Positions 7,356 to 13,524 of a stretch of 15,521 bases of DNA are shown here, one piece after another. The translations under genes and the position numbers were made by a program. The DNA comes from CAYNXB01 sp964401045 (GTDB lineage Bacteria; Pseudomonadota; Alphaproteobacteria; Sphingomonadales; Sphingomonadaceae): the NCBI GenBank assembly GCA_964401045.1, contig CAYNXB010000061.1, positions 1-15,521 of the forward strand, read 5' to 3'. How positions within the stretch are numbered: the stretch's first letter is position 1; every line of letters begins with the position of its first letter. The notes below the pieces were generated by a model. It made no database searches. It saw only the letters and a program-made list of their open reading frames with translations, and had not been told where the DNA came from.

Positions 7356-7996
7356 TCGCTCGATCCTTGTGCCTTCTGCATCTCGGCGATCAGCGCGTTG
7401 TCGATCGCCTTCGCTTCCTTGTAAGCGTCGCGCGCCCGGAAGCGCTCGGCGTAGGCGAGGAAGTTTTCGGTCTCGGGGAAGGACTTGAACGCCATGCCCC
7501 AGTCGACGTGCGAACCGACGTAGACGTCGGCCATTGTGAAGCGATCGCCGCACACAAAGGCATGGGCCCCAAGCCACGCGTCGAGCGCGCCCATCGCGCG
7601 ATCGTAGTTGCCGAAGCCGGCGGCCATCTCCTGCTCCGGAGGCACTTGCCACCCGAACATTTTCGCCGTCGCCGCCTGTTCTAGCGGCCCGGCGGCGAAG
7701 AACAGCCAGCGGAAATAGTCGGCCATTTCGTGCTCGCCCGGCAACAGGCCGGCCTGCGGATGGACCGCGGCGAGGTAGTGGCACACCGCCGCTCCCTCAC
7801 TCACCACGTGGTCGTGGCCGGCGTGGTGGTGAATGATCGTCGGCAGCTTGCCCATTGGGTTAGCCTCGAGCAACGCCGCAGGCTTCTTGCCCCATTCGAC
7901 CAGCACCGGATCGTAGTCGGCCTTGACCTCGTGCAGCGCCCAGCGCGCGATCTGGGACCGGCTCATCGGATTGAAGAAGAAGGTGAAGTCAGTCAT
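7352..7996 (-). CDS. Glutathione S-transferase family protein
   Basis: This 214-residue cytosolic GST-fold protein has an N-terminal thioredoxin-like domain (1 to about 80) with the Ser-rich NPMSRSQIARWAL at the usual active-site place, the cis-proline loop MGKLPTI, and the glutathione gamma-glutamyl site VSEGAAVCHYLA. The helical C-terminal domain carries GDRFTMADVYVG, the usual N-capping box. GSTs conjugate glutathione to electrophiles, reduce or isomerise them; the substrate cannot be told. ATG at 7996 has GGGAGAG 6 nt upstream. A 57-nt gap separates it from the SRPBCC gene, the widest in the operon, with a possible internal promoter. It overlaps the GFA gene by 4 nt. Confidence 0.92.
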   Translation of the reverse strand: MTDFTFFFNPMSRSQIARWALHEVKADYDPVLVEWGKKPAALLEANPMGKLPTIIHHHAGHDHVVSEGAAVCHYLAAVHPQAGLLPGEHEMADYFRWLFFAAGPLEQAATAKMFGWQVPPEQEMAAGFGNYDRAMGALDAWLGAHAFVCGDRFTMADVYVGSHVDWGMAFKSFPETENFLAYAERFRARDAYKEAKAIDNALIAEMQKAQGSSE

Positions 7997-8029
7997 CGGC
8001 GCTCTCCCATGCGAGTCGGCTCGAACGGA

Positions 8030-8057
8030 ACATTAAGAGAACGAGTCGATCGGTCAA
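8030..8057 (-). promoter_or_regulatory. Candidate internal promoter before the last two operon genes
   Basis: On the minus strand TTGACC (8057-8052, five of six to consensus) is followed after 16 nt by TAATGT (8035-8030, three of six). It overlaps the stop codon of the SRPBCC gene and lies about 35 nt upstream of the GST start at 7996. CGAGTCG occurs twice nearby on the plus strand (8012-8018 and 8042-8048). It may give the GST-GFA pair separate transcription; the -10 is weak. Confidence 0.3.
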
Positions 8058-8491
8058 GCTTCGCACAGTGCCTTGAGCTGATCGGCGCAGGCGCCCCAGC
8101 CTTCGGCGAAGCCCATTTCCTCGTGACGCTTGCTGTCGGCTTGGGTCCAGTGGCGGGCGCGGGCGGTGTAGCGCGTGCCGGTGCCTTCGGGCTCGATCTC
8201 CCAGATGCCGATCATGAACGGTCCGTGCGGTTCGAAATCGCCCTGGATCGCGTCGGTGGACACGAAGCGGCGGCCCTCGTCGTAAGCGAGGTACATGCCC
8301 TTGTGCGGATGTCTCTCTCCCTCCGGGCCATACATCGTGACTTCGCTGCGGCCGCCGGGCCGGCGCTCGTTGATCTCGAATTCTGCGCGCCAGGGCTTTG
8401 GACACCACCACTCCTCCTGGCGGTCCGTCATGACCTCCCACACCTTTTCGGGTGCAGCGTCGATCAGGCGGGTGACGGTGAGCTCGTGCAT
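8054..8491 (-). CDS. SRPBCC/AHSA1-domain protein
   Basis: The 145-residue protein is a single START-like helix-grip domain of the AHSA1 (Aha1 C-terminal homology) type. Landmarks are VTRLIDAAPEKVWEVMTD at the N-terminus, EEWWCPKPWRAEFE, PGGRSEVTMYGPEG, the strand FMIGIWEIEPEGTGTRYTARARHW and the C-terminal helix GWGACADQLKAL, which closes the hydrophobic cavity. Such proteins bind small hydrophobic ligands or act as cyclases or hydrolases; the ligand here is unknown. Bacterial members often lie next to VOC and GST genes, as here. The start ATG at 8491 has AGAG upstream. Eleven nt separate it from the preceding GST, so it is within the operon. Confidence 0.9.
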   Translation of the reverse strand: MHELTVTRLIDAAPEKVWEVMTDRQEEWWCPKPWRAEFEINERRPGGRSEVTMYGPEGERHPHKGMYLAYDEGRRFVSTDAIQGDFEPHGPFMIGIWEIEPEGTGTRYTARARHWTQADSKRHEEMGFAEGWGACADQLKALCEA

Positions 8492-8502
8492 CGGTTCTCT
8501 AC

Positions 8503-9180
8503 TCAGTCCCGGTCGGGCGCGCCGTATGGGAAATAGGGGCGATACGGACGCGCGTCGTCGACGCAGCGCACCACCGGCGGCAGCGCGAGCAGTTCGGCGC
8601 GAAGCGCCCGAAGGTGCGGGCAGGCATCGGGGATCGGCTCGATCCAGTCGGCGTAGAACAGTGACGGTGCGGCGGCGCAGGTCACCAGCGAGACGTGCGG
8701 CGGCAGCGTGTTGGCGCCGAGCCAGCGCTCGAGCCAGGCATAGGCTCGCCGCAGACCAGCCTTGCCCGCCGCGATCTCGGGGGCGAACGGCTCGTCCCTC
8801 AATCCGCCCGCCGCGGGATCGTCCCTGTCGACGAAGTAGGCAGCGATGACCCGCTGCATGTTGCCCATCACATACTGGTCGAACACGCGGTCGATCATCC
8901 GTGCCACGACGGCTTCGGCCGGATCGGCCGGGATCAGCGGCGCGGGGCCGGGGTGATGGACCGCGAGGTGCTCGATGATCGCGCTCGTCTCCACGACGAC
9001 CGCGTCGCCATCGGTCAGCACCGGGAACTGGCCCGCCGGGTGCGCCCTTCCGGTGAAGCTCTCGTACTTCGGTACGGAAGGGTCGATCTCGCGAAACTCG
9101 AACGGTGTCGCGTTGGCGTAAAGCGCGATCAGCGCCTTCCAGGTGTAGGATGAGAAAGGATGGCCGTAGAGTGCAAGCAT
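8503..9180 (-). CDS. Glutathione S-transferase family protein lacking the usual N-cap Asp
   Basis: This 225-residue GST begins MLALYGHPFSSYTWKALIAL, with Ser at the active-site position, then the cis-proline loop GQFPVL and the glutathione-binding ETSAII. The C-terminal helical domain contains SLVTCAAAPSLFYADW, where relatives I remember read SLADCAAAPALFYADW; the N-capping Asp important for folding of the GST helical domain appears replaced by Thr. The C-terminus is extended by a DARPYRPYFPYGAP tail. ATG at 9180 shares one base with the stop of the upstream GST (TGATG), and AGGGAG lies 7 nt upstream. The frame runs further upstream, but that part is a shadow of the neighbouring GST. Confidence 0.9.
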   Translation of the reverse strand: MLALYGHPFSSYTWKALIALYANATPFEFREIDPSVPKYESFTGRAHPAGQFPVLTDGDAVVVETSAIIEHLAVHHPGPAPLIPADPAEAVVARMIDRVFDQYVMGNMQRVIAAYFVDRDDPAAGGLRDEPFAPEIAAGKAGLRRAYAWLERWLGANTLPPHVSLVTCAAAPSLFYADWIEPIPDACPHLRALRAELLALPPVVRCVDDARPYRPYFPYGAPDRD

Positions 9181-9833
9181 CAGGTTACTCCCTGCGAGGC
9201 TTGGAAAACCGCCAGTTGCGCCGCGAAGGCGCGCCGGTAAGCGGGCCGTGCTTCGCCGCGCGCGACATAGGCGGCAAGGGTCGGAAATTCGTCGAGAGTG
9301 CCCGATGGCCGCAGCCGCAGCATTACCGAGACCATCATCAGGTCGCCCGCGCTGAATGCGCCATCGAGCCATTCCGCATCGCGGAGGTGGGCGGAGAGCT
9401 GCCCCAGCCGGTCGCGCACGCGGTCCTTTACCAGCGGCAGGCGCTCGTCGGCCCACGGCTTGTCGCGCTCGAACAAAATGGCGTTCTGAAGCTCGATGAT
9501 TGGCGGTTCGACCGTGTTGGTCGCGGCGAACATCCACGTGACCGCGCGCGCCCGTGCATCGGCACCTTCCGGCAGCAGGCCGGGATGGCGCTGCGCGATG
9601 TGCAGCACGATCGAGCCGGTCTCGAACAGCGCGAGCGTGCCTTCCTCGTAAGTCGGGATCTGCCCGAACGGATGGAGCGCCATGTGCGCGGGCTGTTTCA
9701 TTTCGGCGAACGAGACCAGGCGCACATCGTAAGGCTGGCCAACTTCCTCCAGCGCCCAGCGCACACGCGTGTCGCGCGCCAGGCCCCGGCCGCGGTCAGG
9801 CGAAGCCTCGAAGGCGGTGATGACAGGCTTCAT
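9180..9833 (-). CDS. Glutathione S-transferase family protein, paralogue A of a pair
   Basis: This 217-residue GST begins KPVITAFEASPDRGRGLARD, lacking the typical Ser/Tyr loop and instead having the RGLARDTRVRWALEE helix found in one GST subgroup. FGQIPTY carries the cis-proline, and FETGSIVLHIA is the glutathione site. The C-terminal domain has the N-cap motif FSAGDLMMVSV. It is clearly paralogous to the GST at 11895-12557: 22 of the first 35 aligned residues are identical. I chose ATG at 9833 to match the paralogue's start; a longer frame to 9896 adds unconserved residues. The ribosome site is weak (GGGG about 8 nt upstream). A 31-nt gap separates it from the PhnB-like gene. Confidence 0.9.
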   Translation of the reverse strand: MKPVITAFEASPDRGRGLARDTRVRWALEEVGQPYDVRLVSFAEMKQPAHMALHPFGQIPTYEEGTLALFETGSIVLHIAQRHPGLLPEGADARARAVTWMFAATNTVEPPIIELQNAILFERDKPWADERLPLVKDRVRDRLGQLSAHLRDAEWLDGAFSAGDLMMVSVMLRLRPSGTLDEFPTLAAYVARGEARPAYRRAFAAQLAVFQASQGVT

Positions 9834-9864
9834 CGGAATGCCCCGTCCGGCCGCCTCTCCGGGC

Positions 9865-10344
9865 TCAGCCTTGCGCCGCTGCTTCGAGGGCGGCAATATC
9901 GATCTTCTTCATCTTCATCATCGCTTCGAAGATGCGCTTGGCCCGCTCCGCTTCGCCATCCATCGCTTCGGCGAGGATGCGCGGGGTGATCTGCCACGAG
10001 ACGCCCCACTTGTCCTTGCACCAGCCGCACATGCTCTCCTGCCCGCCGTTGCCGACGATCGCGTTCCAGTAACGGTCGGTCTCGGCCTGGTCCTCGGTGA
10101 TTACGACGAACGAGAATGCCTCGCTCTGCTGGAAGTGCGGGCCGCCGTTGAGGCCCATGCAGCGGATGCCCATGACCGTGAACTCCACGGTGAGCGGGTC
10201 GCCCTTCTTACCGGACGGGCTGTCCGCCGGAGCCTTGTGAACCTTGCCGGCCGAGCTGTTCGGGAACGTCTCGGCATAGAAGCGGGCCGCTTCTTCGGCG
10301 TCGCTTTGGTACCACAGGCAAATCTGGCCGGTCTTGTCAGTCAT
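9865..10344 (-). CDS. PhnB-like VOC-fold protein
   Basis: The 159-residue protein belongs to the vicinal oxygen chelate superfamily, in the branch once annotated as 3-demethylubiquinone-9 3-methyltransferase (PhnB-like), a name that does not reflect a proven reaction. It shows ICLWYQSDAEEAARFYAETFP at the N-terminus, FTVMGIRCMGLNGGP, FSFVVITEDQAETDRYWNAI and the C-terminal CGWCKDKWGVSWQITP. The tail contains a Met/Lys-rich helix. Metal binding is not assured in this branch. ATG at 10344 has AGGAAG 7 nt upstream, inside the end of the upstream VOC gene; the gap between the two is 3 nt, indicating co-transcription. Confidence 0.9.
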   Translation of the reverse strand: MTDKTGQICLWYQSDAEEAARFYAETFPNSSAGKVHKAPADSPSGKKGDPLTVEFTVMGIRCMGLNGGPHFQQSEAFSFVVITEDQAETDRYWNAIVGNGGQESMCGWCKDKWGVSWQITPRILAEAMDGEAERAKRIFEAMMKMKKIDIAALEAAAQG

Positions 10345-10347
10345 GGG

Positions 10348-11139
10348 TCAGCTTCCTTTCTTGCCGACGAAGGCGACGGGCGCGCCGGCCGGATCGGTGG
10401 CGGTGAAGATGAGGTCCCCGCCCGGAACCTCGTGGATATCGCTGTTGATCGTACCGCCGTTGGCTTCCGCCGCGACGCGCGTGGCTTCGATGTCCGCCAC
10501 CCCGAAGTACGGCAGCCAGGCGATGCCCATCCATTCGGGCCGCCACGGATTGATCGCGCCGATGGCCTCGCCTTCGGCTTCTATGAAGCGGTAGTTGCCC
10601 TTGTCACCCATCGGCATGGCGCCCCCGGCGGTCCAGCCAAGCAGGGCGGTGTAGAACGCGGTTGCGCGGGGCTCGTCGCTCGTCTGCACTTCGTTCCACC
10701 ACGCGTGCCCGGGCGAATTGGCCTGGAACACGTCGCTCTGTGCGTCGGGCTGGTCCGGCGGCGGGACCGGGTCCATCACGTAGAACGGCGCGCCCATCGG
10801 ATCGGATAGCAGGGCGATCGTGCCCTGCGGCATCGTGACCGGCCCCATCCAGGTTTTGCCCCCGGTCGCTTCGGCCTGTTTCACCGCCGCGGCAACGTCC
10901 GCGACGTGGAAATAGGGCATCCAGCCGGCGCTGGCGCCGCCGCTGCGCATCGCCTCGGTCAGCTTGAGCACGCCGCCGGCGTTGCCGCCACCGGCGCGGT
11001 CGATCATGCGATAGTCGGAGCCGTTGGGCATGGCCATGCCCTCTCCGGGGATATCCCAGCCGAGCGTGGCGCGGTAGAACGGGGCGACGGCGCCCGGATC
11101 GGGCGTCATCAGCTCGTACCAGATGGGGCGGCCGGCCAC
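10348..11139 (-). CDS. Two-domain VOC (glyoxalase-like) protein
   Basis: The 263-residue protein holds two tandem glyoxalase/bleomycin-resistance-like domains. The first runs over about residues 5-125, starting WYELMTPDPGAVAPFYRATLGW; the second over about 145-260, starting WNEVQTSDEPRATAFYTALLGW. Each ends in the typical DPMGAPF or DPAGAPVAF strand. Such proteins include lyases, dioxygenases and antibiotic-binding proteins; the substrate here is not evident. The start is GTG at 11139, 2 nt after the stop of the DUF1428 gene, with AAGGG about 9 nt upstream. It lies in the middle of the operon, 3 nt ahead of the PhnB-like gene. Confidence 0.9.
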   Translation of the reverse strand: MAGRPIWYELMTPDPGAVAPFYRATLGWDIPGEGMAMPNGSDYRMIDRAGGGNAGGVLKLTEAMRSGGASAGWMPYFHVADVAAAVKQAEATGGKTWMGPVTMPQGTIALLSDPMGAPFYVMDPVPPPDQPDAQSDVFQANSPGHAWWNEVQTSDEPRATAFYTALLGWTAGGAMPMGDKGNYRFIEAEGEAIGAINPWRPEWMGIAWLPYFGVADIEATRVAAEANGGTINSDIHEVPGGDLIFTATDPAGAPVAFVGKKGS

Positions 11140-11141
11140 GG

Positions 11142-11858
11142 TCAGCGGCCCTTGCTCACGAACGGAACGAACCCGCCCCAGAACATGCGCTTGCCGTCGA
11201 ACGGCATGTCCTGGCCAGGCTGCATCCGCTCGTCCGCCATGACTTTCTTCCAGCCTTCGTTGCGCGCCTCCTCGTCAGGCCATTCGACGAACGAGAACAC
11301 CACGCTTTCGTCATCCCCGGCCTCCACCGAGCGGGGGAAGCTGGTGACGTCGCCCATCGGTGTGTCGACGCCCCAGGCCTCGATGTCGCGCACGGCGCCG
11401 TGTTCGAGGAACACCTTGGCGGCCTTGGCGGCCATCGCGCGATAGGCCTCGCGATTGCCGTTCGGCACGGGTGCGACGAACCCGTCGACGTAGCCGCCGG
11501 CCGGGCGGCCTTCGTCGACGATCGGCTCGAACCCGCCGACGACCATGCGTTTGCCGTCGAGCGGCATGTCTTCGCCGAATTGCTTCATCCGTTCGTCGGC
11601 CATCATGGCTTCCTGGCTGGCGTGGGCGGTGGCCTTGTCCTTCCACATGACCCACGAGAACACGACCTTCTCGCCCGCCGCGAGCTTCACCGCCTTGCGG
11701 AAGTCCGTCTGCCTGCCGTCGGACACATCGGCTTCCCAGGCCTCGACGTGCTCCGTCGCGCCGTAATCCTTGGCGATGTCCCAGAACTTCTCGGCGATGT
11801 CCTGGTACTCGGCCTTCCTGTCGTCCGGCACCGGAACGATGAATCCCTGGATGTACAT
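11142..11858 (-). CDS. Tandem DUF1428 protein (two fused copies)
   Basis: DUF1428 proteins are normally single domains of about 117 residues, with no proven function and a ferredoxin-like dimer fold. This 238-residue protein contains two copies: residues 1 to about 115 and 121 to about 236. The repeat period is 120 residues, shown by MPLDGKRMVVGGF at 98-110 and MPFDGKRMFWGGF at 218-230, and by YIQGFIVPVP and YVDGFVAPVP at the two starts. The second copy keeps the family motif TSFPRSVEA; the first has diverged to TDFRKAVKL. The fusion may form a dimer-like unit within one chain. ATG at 11858 is preferred over GTG at 11864 because AGGAG lies 7 nt upstream of the ATG and only 1 nt from the GTG. 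Confidence 0.88.
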   Translation of the reverse strand: MYIQGFIVPVPDDRKAEYQDIAEKFWDIAKDYGATEHVEAWEADVSDGRQTDFRKAVKLAAGEKVVFSWVMWKDKATAHASQEAMMADERMKQFGEDMPLDGKRMVVGGFEPIVDEGRPAGGYVDGFVAPVPNGNREAYRAMAAKAAKVFLEHGAVRDIEAWGVDTPMGDVTSFPRSVEAGDDESVVFSFVEWPDEEARNEGWKKVMADERMQPGQDMPFDGKRMFWGGFVPFVSKGR

Positions 11859-11894
11859 GCGCACGCTCCTTGTTTCCTGCGCCCGGCTTCGGCC

Positions 11895-12557
11895 TCAGGC
11901 GGCCGGCTGGCTTTCGAAATCCGCCAGTTGCGCGGCGAGCGCGCGCTGATAGGCCGGGCGTTCGATCCCGCGCCGGTGATAGGCGGCGAGAACCGGGTGC
12001 TCGGCGACTAGGTCGGTGTGGCGCAGGTTGTTGAGCACGGTCACCATCGCGATGTCGGCGACCGAGAACGGGCCCGCCAGCCAGTCGTTTTCTCCGAGCG
12101 CATCGGTCACGCGCGTGAGCTTCTGCCGGCACAGGCCGAGCGAAGCTTCGCGCGCGTCCGCCGCCCAAGGCTGGTCCTTGTGGAAGATGTCGTAGCTGAC
12201 GATCCGCTGGATCACGGGCTCGACGCTGTTGAGCGCCGCGAACAGCCACGAGATCGCGGTCCACCGCGGCTGGCCCTCTGGCGGGAGCAGCCGCTCGTCC
12301 TGCTCGCCGAGGTAGAGCAGGATCGCGCCGGTCTCGAAGAACCTGAGCTCGCCGTCGGCGAATGCCGGCACCTGATCGAACGGCTGCCACCGGACATAGT
12401 CGTCCGGCCGCGGATTGGCGGCGCCGAACAGTTGCGTGTCATAGGGCCGGCCGATCTCCTCGAACGCCCAGCGGACGCGCAAGTCGCGCACCAGCCCCCT
12501 GGCGAACTCGGGTACCCAGTTGAAGGCGGTGACGACGGGGCGGGATTCGGTGGCCAT
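11895..12557 (-). CDS. Glutathione S-transferase family protein, paralogue B of a pair
   Basis: This 220-residue GST has RPVVTAFNWVPEFARGLVRD at the N-terminus, the cis-proline loop FDQVPAF, the glutathione site FETGAILLYLGE and the C-terminal N-cap motif FSVADIAMVTV. It resembles the GST at 9180-9833 over its whole length and both end in PAYQRALAAQLADF-like sequence, so the two arose by duplication. ATG at 12557 has AAGGA 7 nt upstream and follows the DoxX-like gene after 3 nt. A 36-nt gap separates it from the DUF1428 gene. The substrate is unknown. Confidence 0.92.
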   Translation of the reverse strand: MATESRPVVTAFNWVPEFARGLVRDLRVRWAFEEIGRPYDTQLFGAANPRPDDYVRWQPFDQVPAFADGELRFFETGAILLYLGEQDERLLPPEGQPRWTAISWLFAALNSVEPVIQRIVSYDIFHKDQPWAADAREASLGLCRQKLTRVTDALGENDWLAGPFSVADIAMVTVLNNLRHTDLVAEHPVLAAYHRRGIERPAYQRALAAQLADFESQPAA

Positions 12558-12560
12558 GGT

Positions 12561-13004
12561 TCAGTCCTTCGTTGAATAGATCGGCATGATGGCGCGCAGC
12601 GCCGGGGAACGCAGCCACAGCCCGCCCCACACGAACAGGGCGAGGTAGACGCCGAACAGCGTGTGGGTGAGCAGCGGGCTGTCGATCCGCGCATGGGTCG
12701 CGATCGCCCCGCCGAGATACCCGGTGATGAGGATCGCGCCGAGCAGCGCGGTGCGCGGCCACAGATAGAGCACCGTCGGGATCAGCAGTAGCGTGCCGAG
12801 CGAGCGGATGGTCACCGGGTCGAGCGACCAGCCGATGTCCGGGCTGTTCGCGGCGACCCATGACGGCGCGACGACCTTGGTCACTGCATCCATCAGCAGG
12901 AATGCGCCCGCGAGGCCGGTCAGCACGCGGCCAGCGATCACCCAGATGCGCTGCGGCGCGGCGAGCGATCGGCCGTTTCCGCCGGGGATCCGCTCACCCG
13001 GCAT
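12561..13004 (-). CDS. DoxX-like four-helix membrane protein
   Basis: The 147-residue protein has four predicted membrane helices at about residues 21-41, 64-82, 85-103 and 111-131, with the DoxX-like pattern RVLTGLAGAFLLMDAVTKV in the first and LGAILITGYLGGAIATHARI in the third. DoxX relatives are inner-membrane proteins, some linked to thiol or oxidative stress and to quinone or sulfur metabolism; the role here is unknown. ATG at 13004 has GGAG 7 nt upstream and lies within the end of the VOC gene, giving an 11-nt overlap. It is the only membrane protein in the operon. Confidence 0.85.
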   Translation of the reverse strand: MPGERIPGGNGRSLAAPQRIWVIAGRVLTGLAGAFLLMDAVTKVVAPSWVAANSPDIGWSLDPVTIRSLGTLLLIPTVLYLWPRTALLGAILITGYLGGAIATHARIDSPLLTHTLFGVYLALFVWGGLWLRSPALRAIMPIYSTKD

Positions 13005-13425
13005 CGGCCGACTCCGCGCCGGCCGGCATAGCGCCCATGTCCATGAACACGTTTTCCCAGATGTGCCCGTCGGGGTCTTCGAAGCTGCTGCCGTACATGA
13101 AGCCATGGTCCTGCGTGGGCGTCGGCTCGGGCTTGCCGCCGGCGGCGCCTGCCTTGGCGACGATAGCATCGACCTCCCCACGGCTATCGTGGCTGAGGCA
13201 GAGGTAGACCTGCGCGCTCTTGTGCGCGTCGGGGATCTCCTTCGGGCTGAAGGTCTTCCAGAAATCATGCGTCAGCAGCATGACAACGATCTCGTCCGAC
13301 CATGCCATGGCGGCCGCCTGTTCGTTCGTGAACTGCGGGTTGTTGGTGAATCCTATAGCCTCGTAGAACTTCATCGACCGCGGCAGATCGGTGACCGGCA
13401 GGTTCACGAAAATCATCTTCGCCAT
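12994..13425 (-). CDS. VOC family protein, first gene of the operon
   Basis: The 143-residue single-domain VOC (glyoxalase/fosfomycin-resistance fold) protein begins KMIFVNLPVTDLPRSMKFYEAIGF and contains the family stretch EIVVMLLTHDFWKTF, the glycine-rich turn after CLSHDSRGEVDAIV, QDHGFMYGSSFEDPDGHIW and a short C-terminal tail. The substrate is unknown. The start is ATG at 13425, with GGGGAGAG about 6 nt upstream; an upstream ATG at about 13440 would place the ribosome site inside the gene. As first gene it lies directly downstream of the candidate promoter and tandem operators shared with the divergent HxlR-type gene. Confidence 0.92.
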   Translation of the reverse strand: MAKMIFVNLPVTDLPRSMKFYEAIGFTNNPQFTNEQAAAMAWSDEIVVMLLTHDFWKTFSPKEIPDAHKSAQVYLCLSHDSRGEVDAIVAKAGAAGGKPEPTPTQDHGFMYGSSFEDPDGHIWENVFMDMGAMPAGAESADAG

Positions 13426-13456
13426 CGCGTCTCTCCCCATCGCCGTTCGCGCTTCG

Positions 13457-13477
13457 CGAATCGGCACTTGCGATTCG
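13457..13477. promoter_or_regulatory. Perfect 7-bp inverted repeat in the leader of the operon
   Basis: CGAATCG (13457-13463) and CGATTCG (13471-13477) are perfect reverse complements around a 7-nt loop. The element lies between the operon's candidate -10 box and the VOC start, so it would be transcribed as a 5' leader hairpin; it could equally be a second protein-binding site. No T run follows, so it is not a terminator. Confidence 0.4.
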
Positions 13478-13488
13478 TGCCCCAGTAG

Positions 13489-13517
13489 ATTACTAAAAGC
13501 AACTGTGAAGTTACCAA
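13489..13517 (-). promoter_or_regulatory. Candidate promoter of the GST/VOC operon
   Basis: On the minus strand TTGGTA (13517-13512) is followed after exactly 17 nt by AGTAAT (13494-13489), each matching consensus at four of six positions. It lies about 65 nt upstream of the VOC start at 13425, in a locally AT-rich patch in otherwise GC-rich DNA. The -35 lies inside the second direct repeat and the -10 overlaps the first, so a bound repressor would block RNA polymerase. Confidence 0.45.
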
Positions 13518-13524
13518 AAGAAAC
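13490..13524. promoter_or_regulatory. Tandem 14-bp direct repeats, probable HxlR-type operator
   Basis: TTACTAAAAGCAAC (13490-13503) and TTACCAAAAGAAAC (13511-13524) match at 12 of 14 positions and are spaced exactly 21 bp, two helical turns, so they lie on the same face of the DNA. The first is itself an imperfect palindrome, TTACT-AAA-AGCAA, as expected for a dimeric winged-helix regulator. They sit between the divergent HxlR-type gene and the operon and cover both candidate promoter boxes. Autoregulation and control of the operon by the neighbouring HxlR-type protein is the simplest inference. Confidence 0.6.

Noticed and set aside
9105..10809. Long plus-strand open frames antisense to GST and VOC genes
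   Set aside because: Low-complexity translations; the opposite strand has complete, recognisable proteins with ribosome sites.
11311..12390. 359-codon minus-strand open frame across a GST and the DUF1428 gene
   Set aside because: Arg-rich shadow in a different frame of two well-supported genes on the same strand.
13391..13504. Upstream extension of the HxlR-type frame to an ATG at 13391
   Set aside because: It would overlap the divergent VOC gene and cross the operator and promoter region; the added residues are unconserved.
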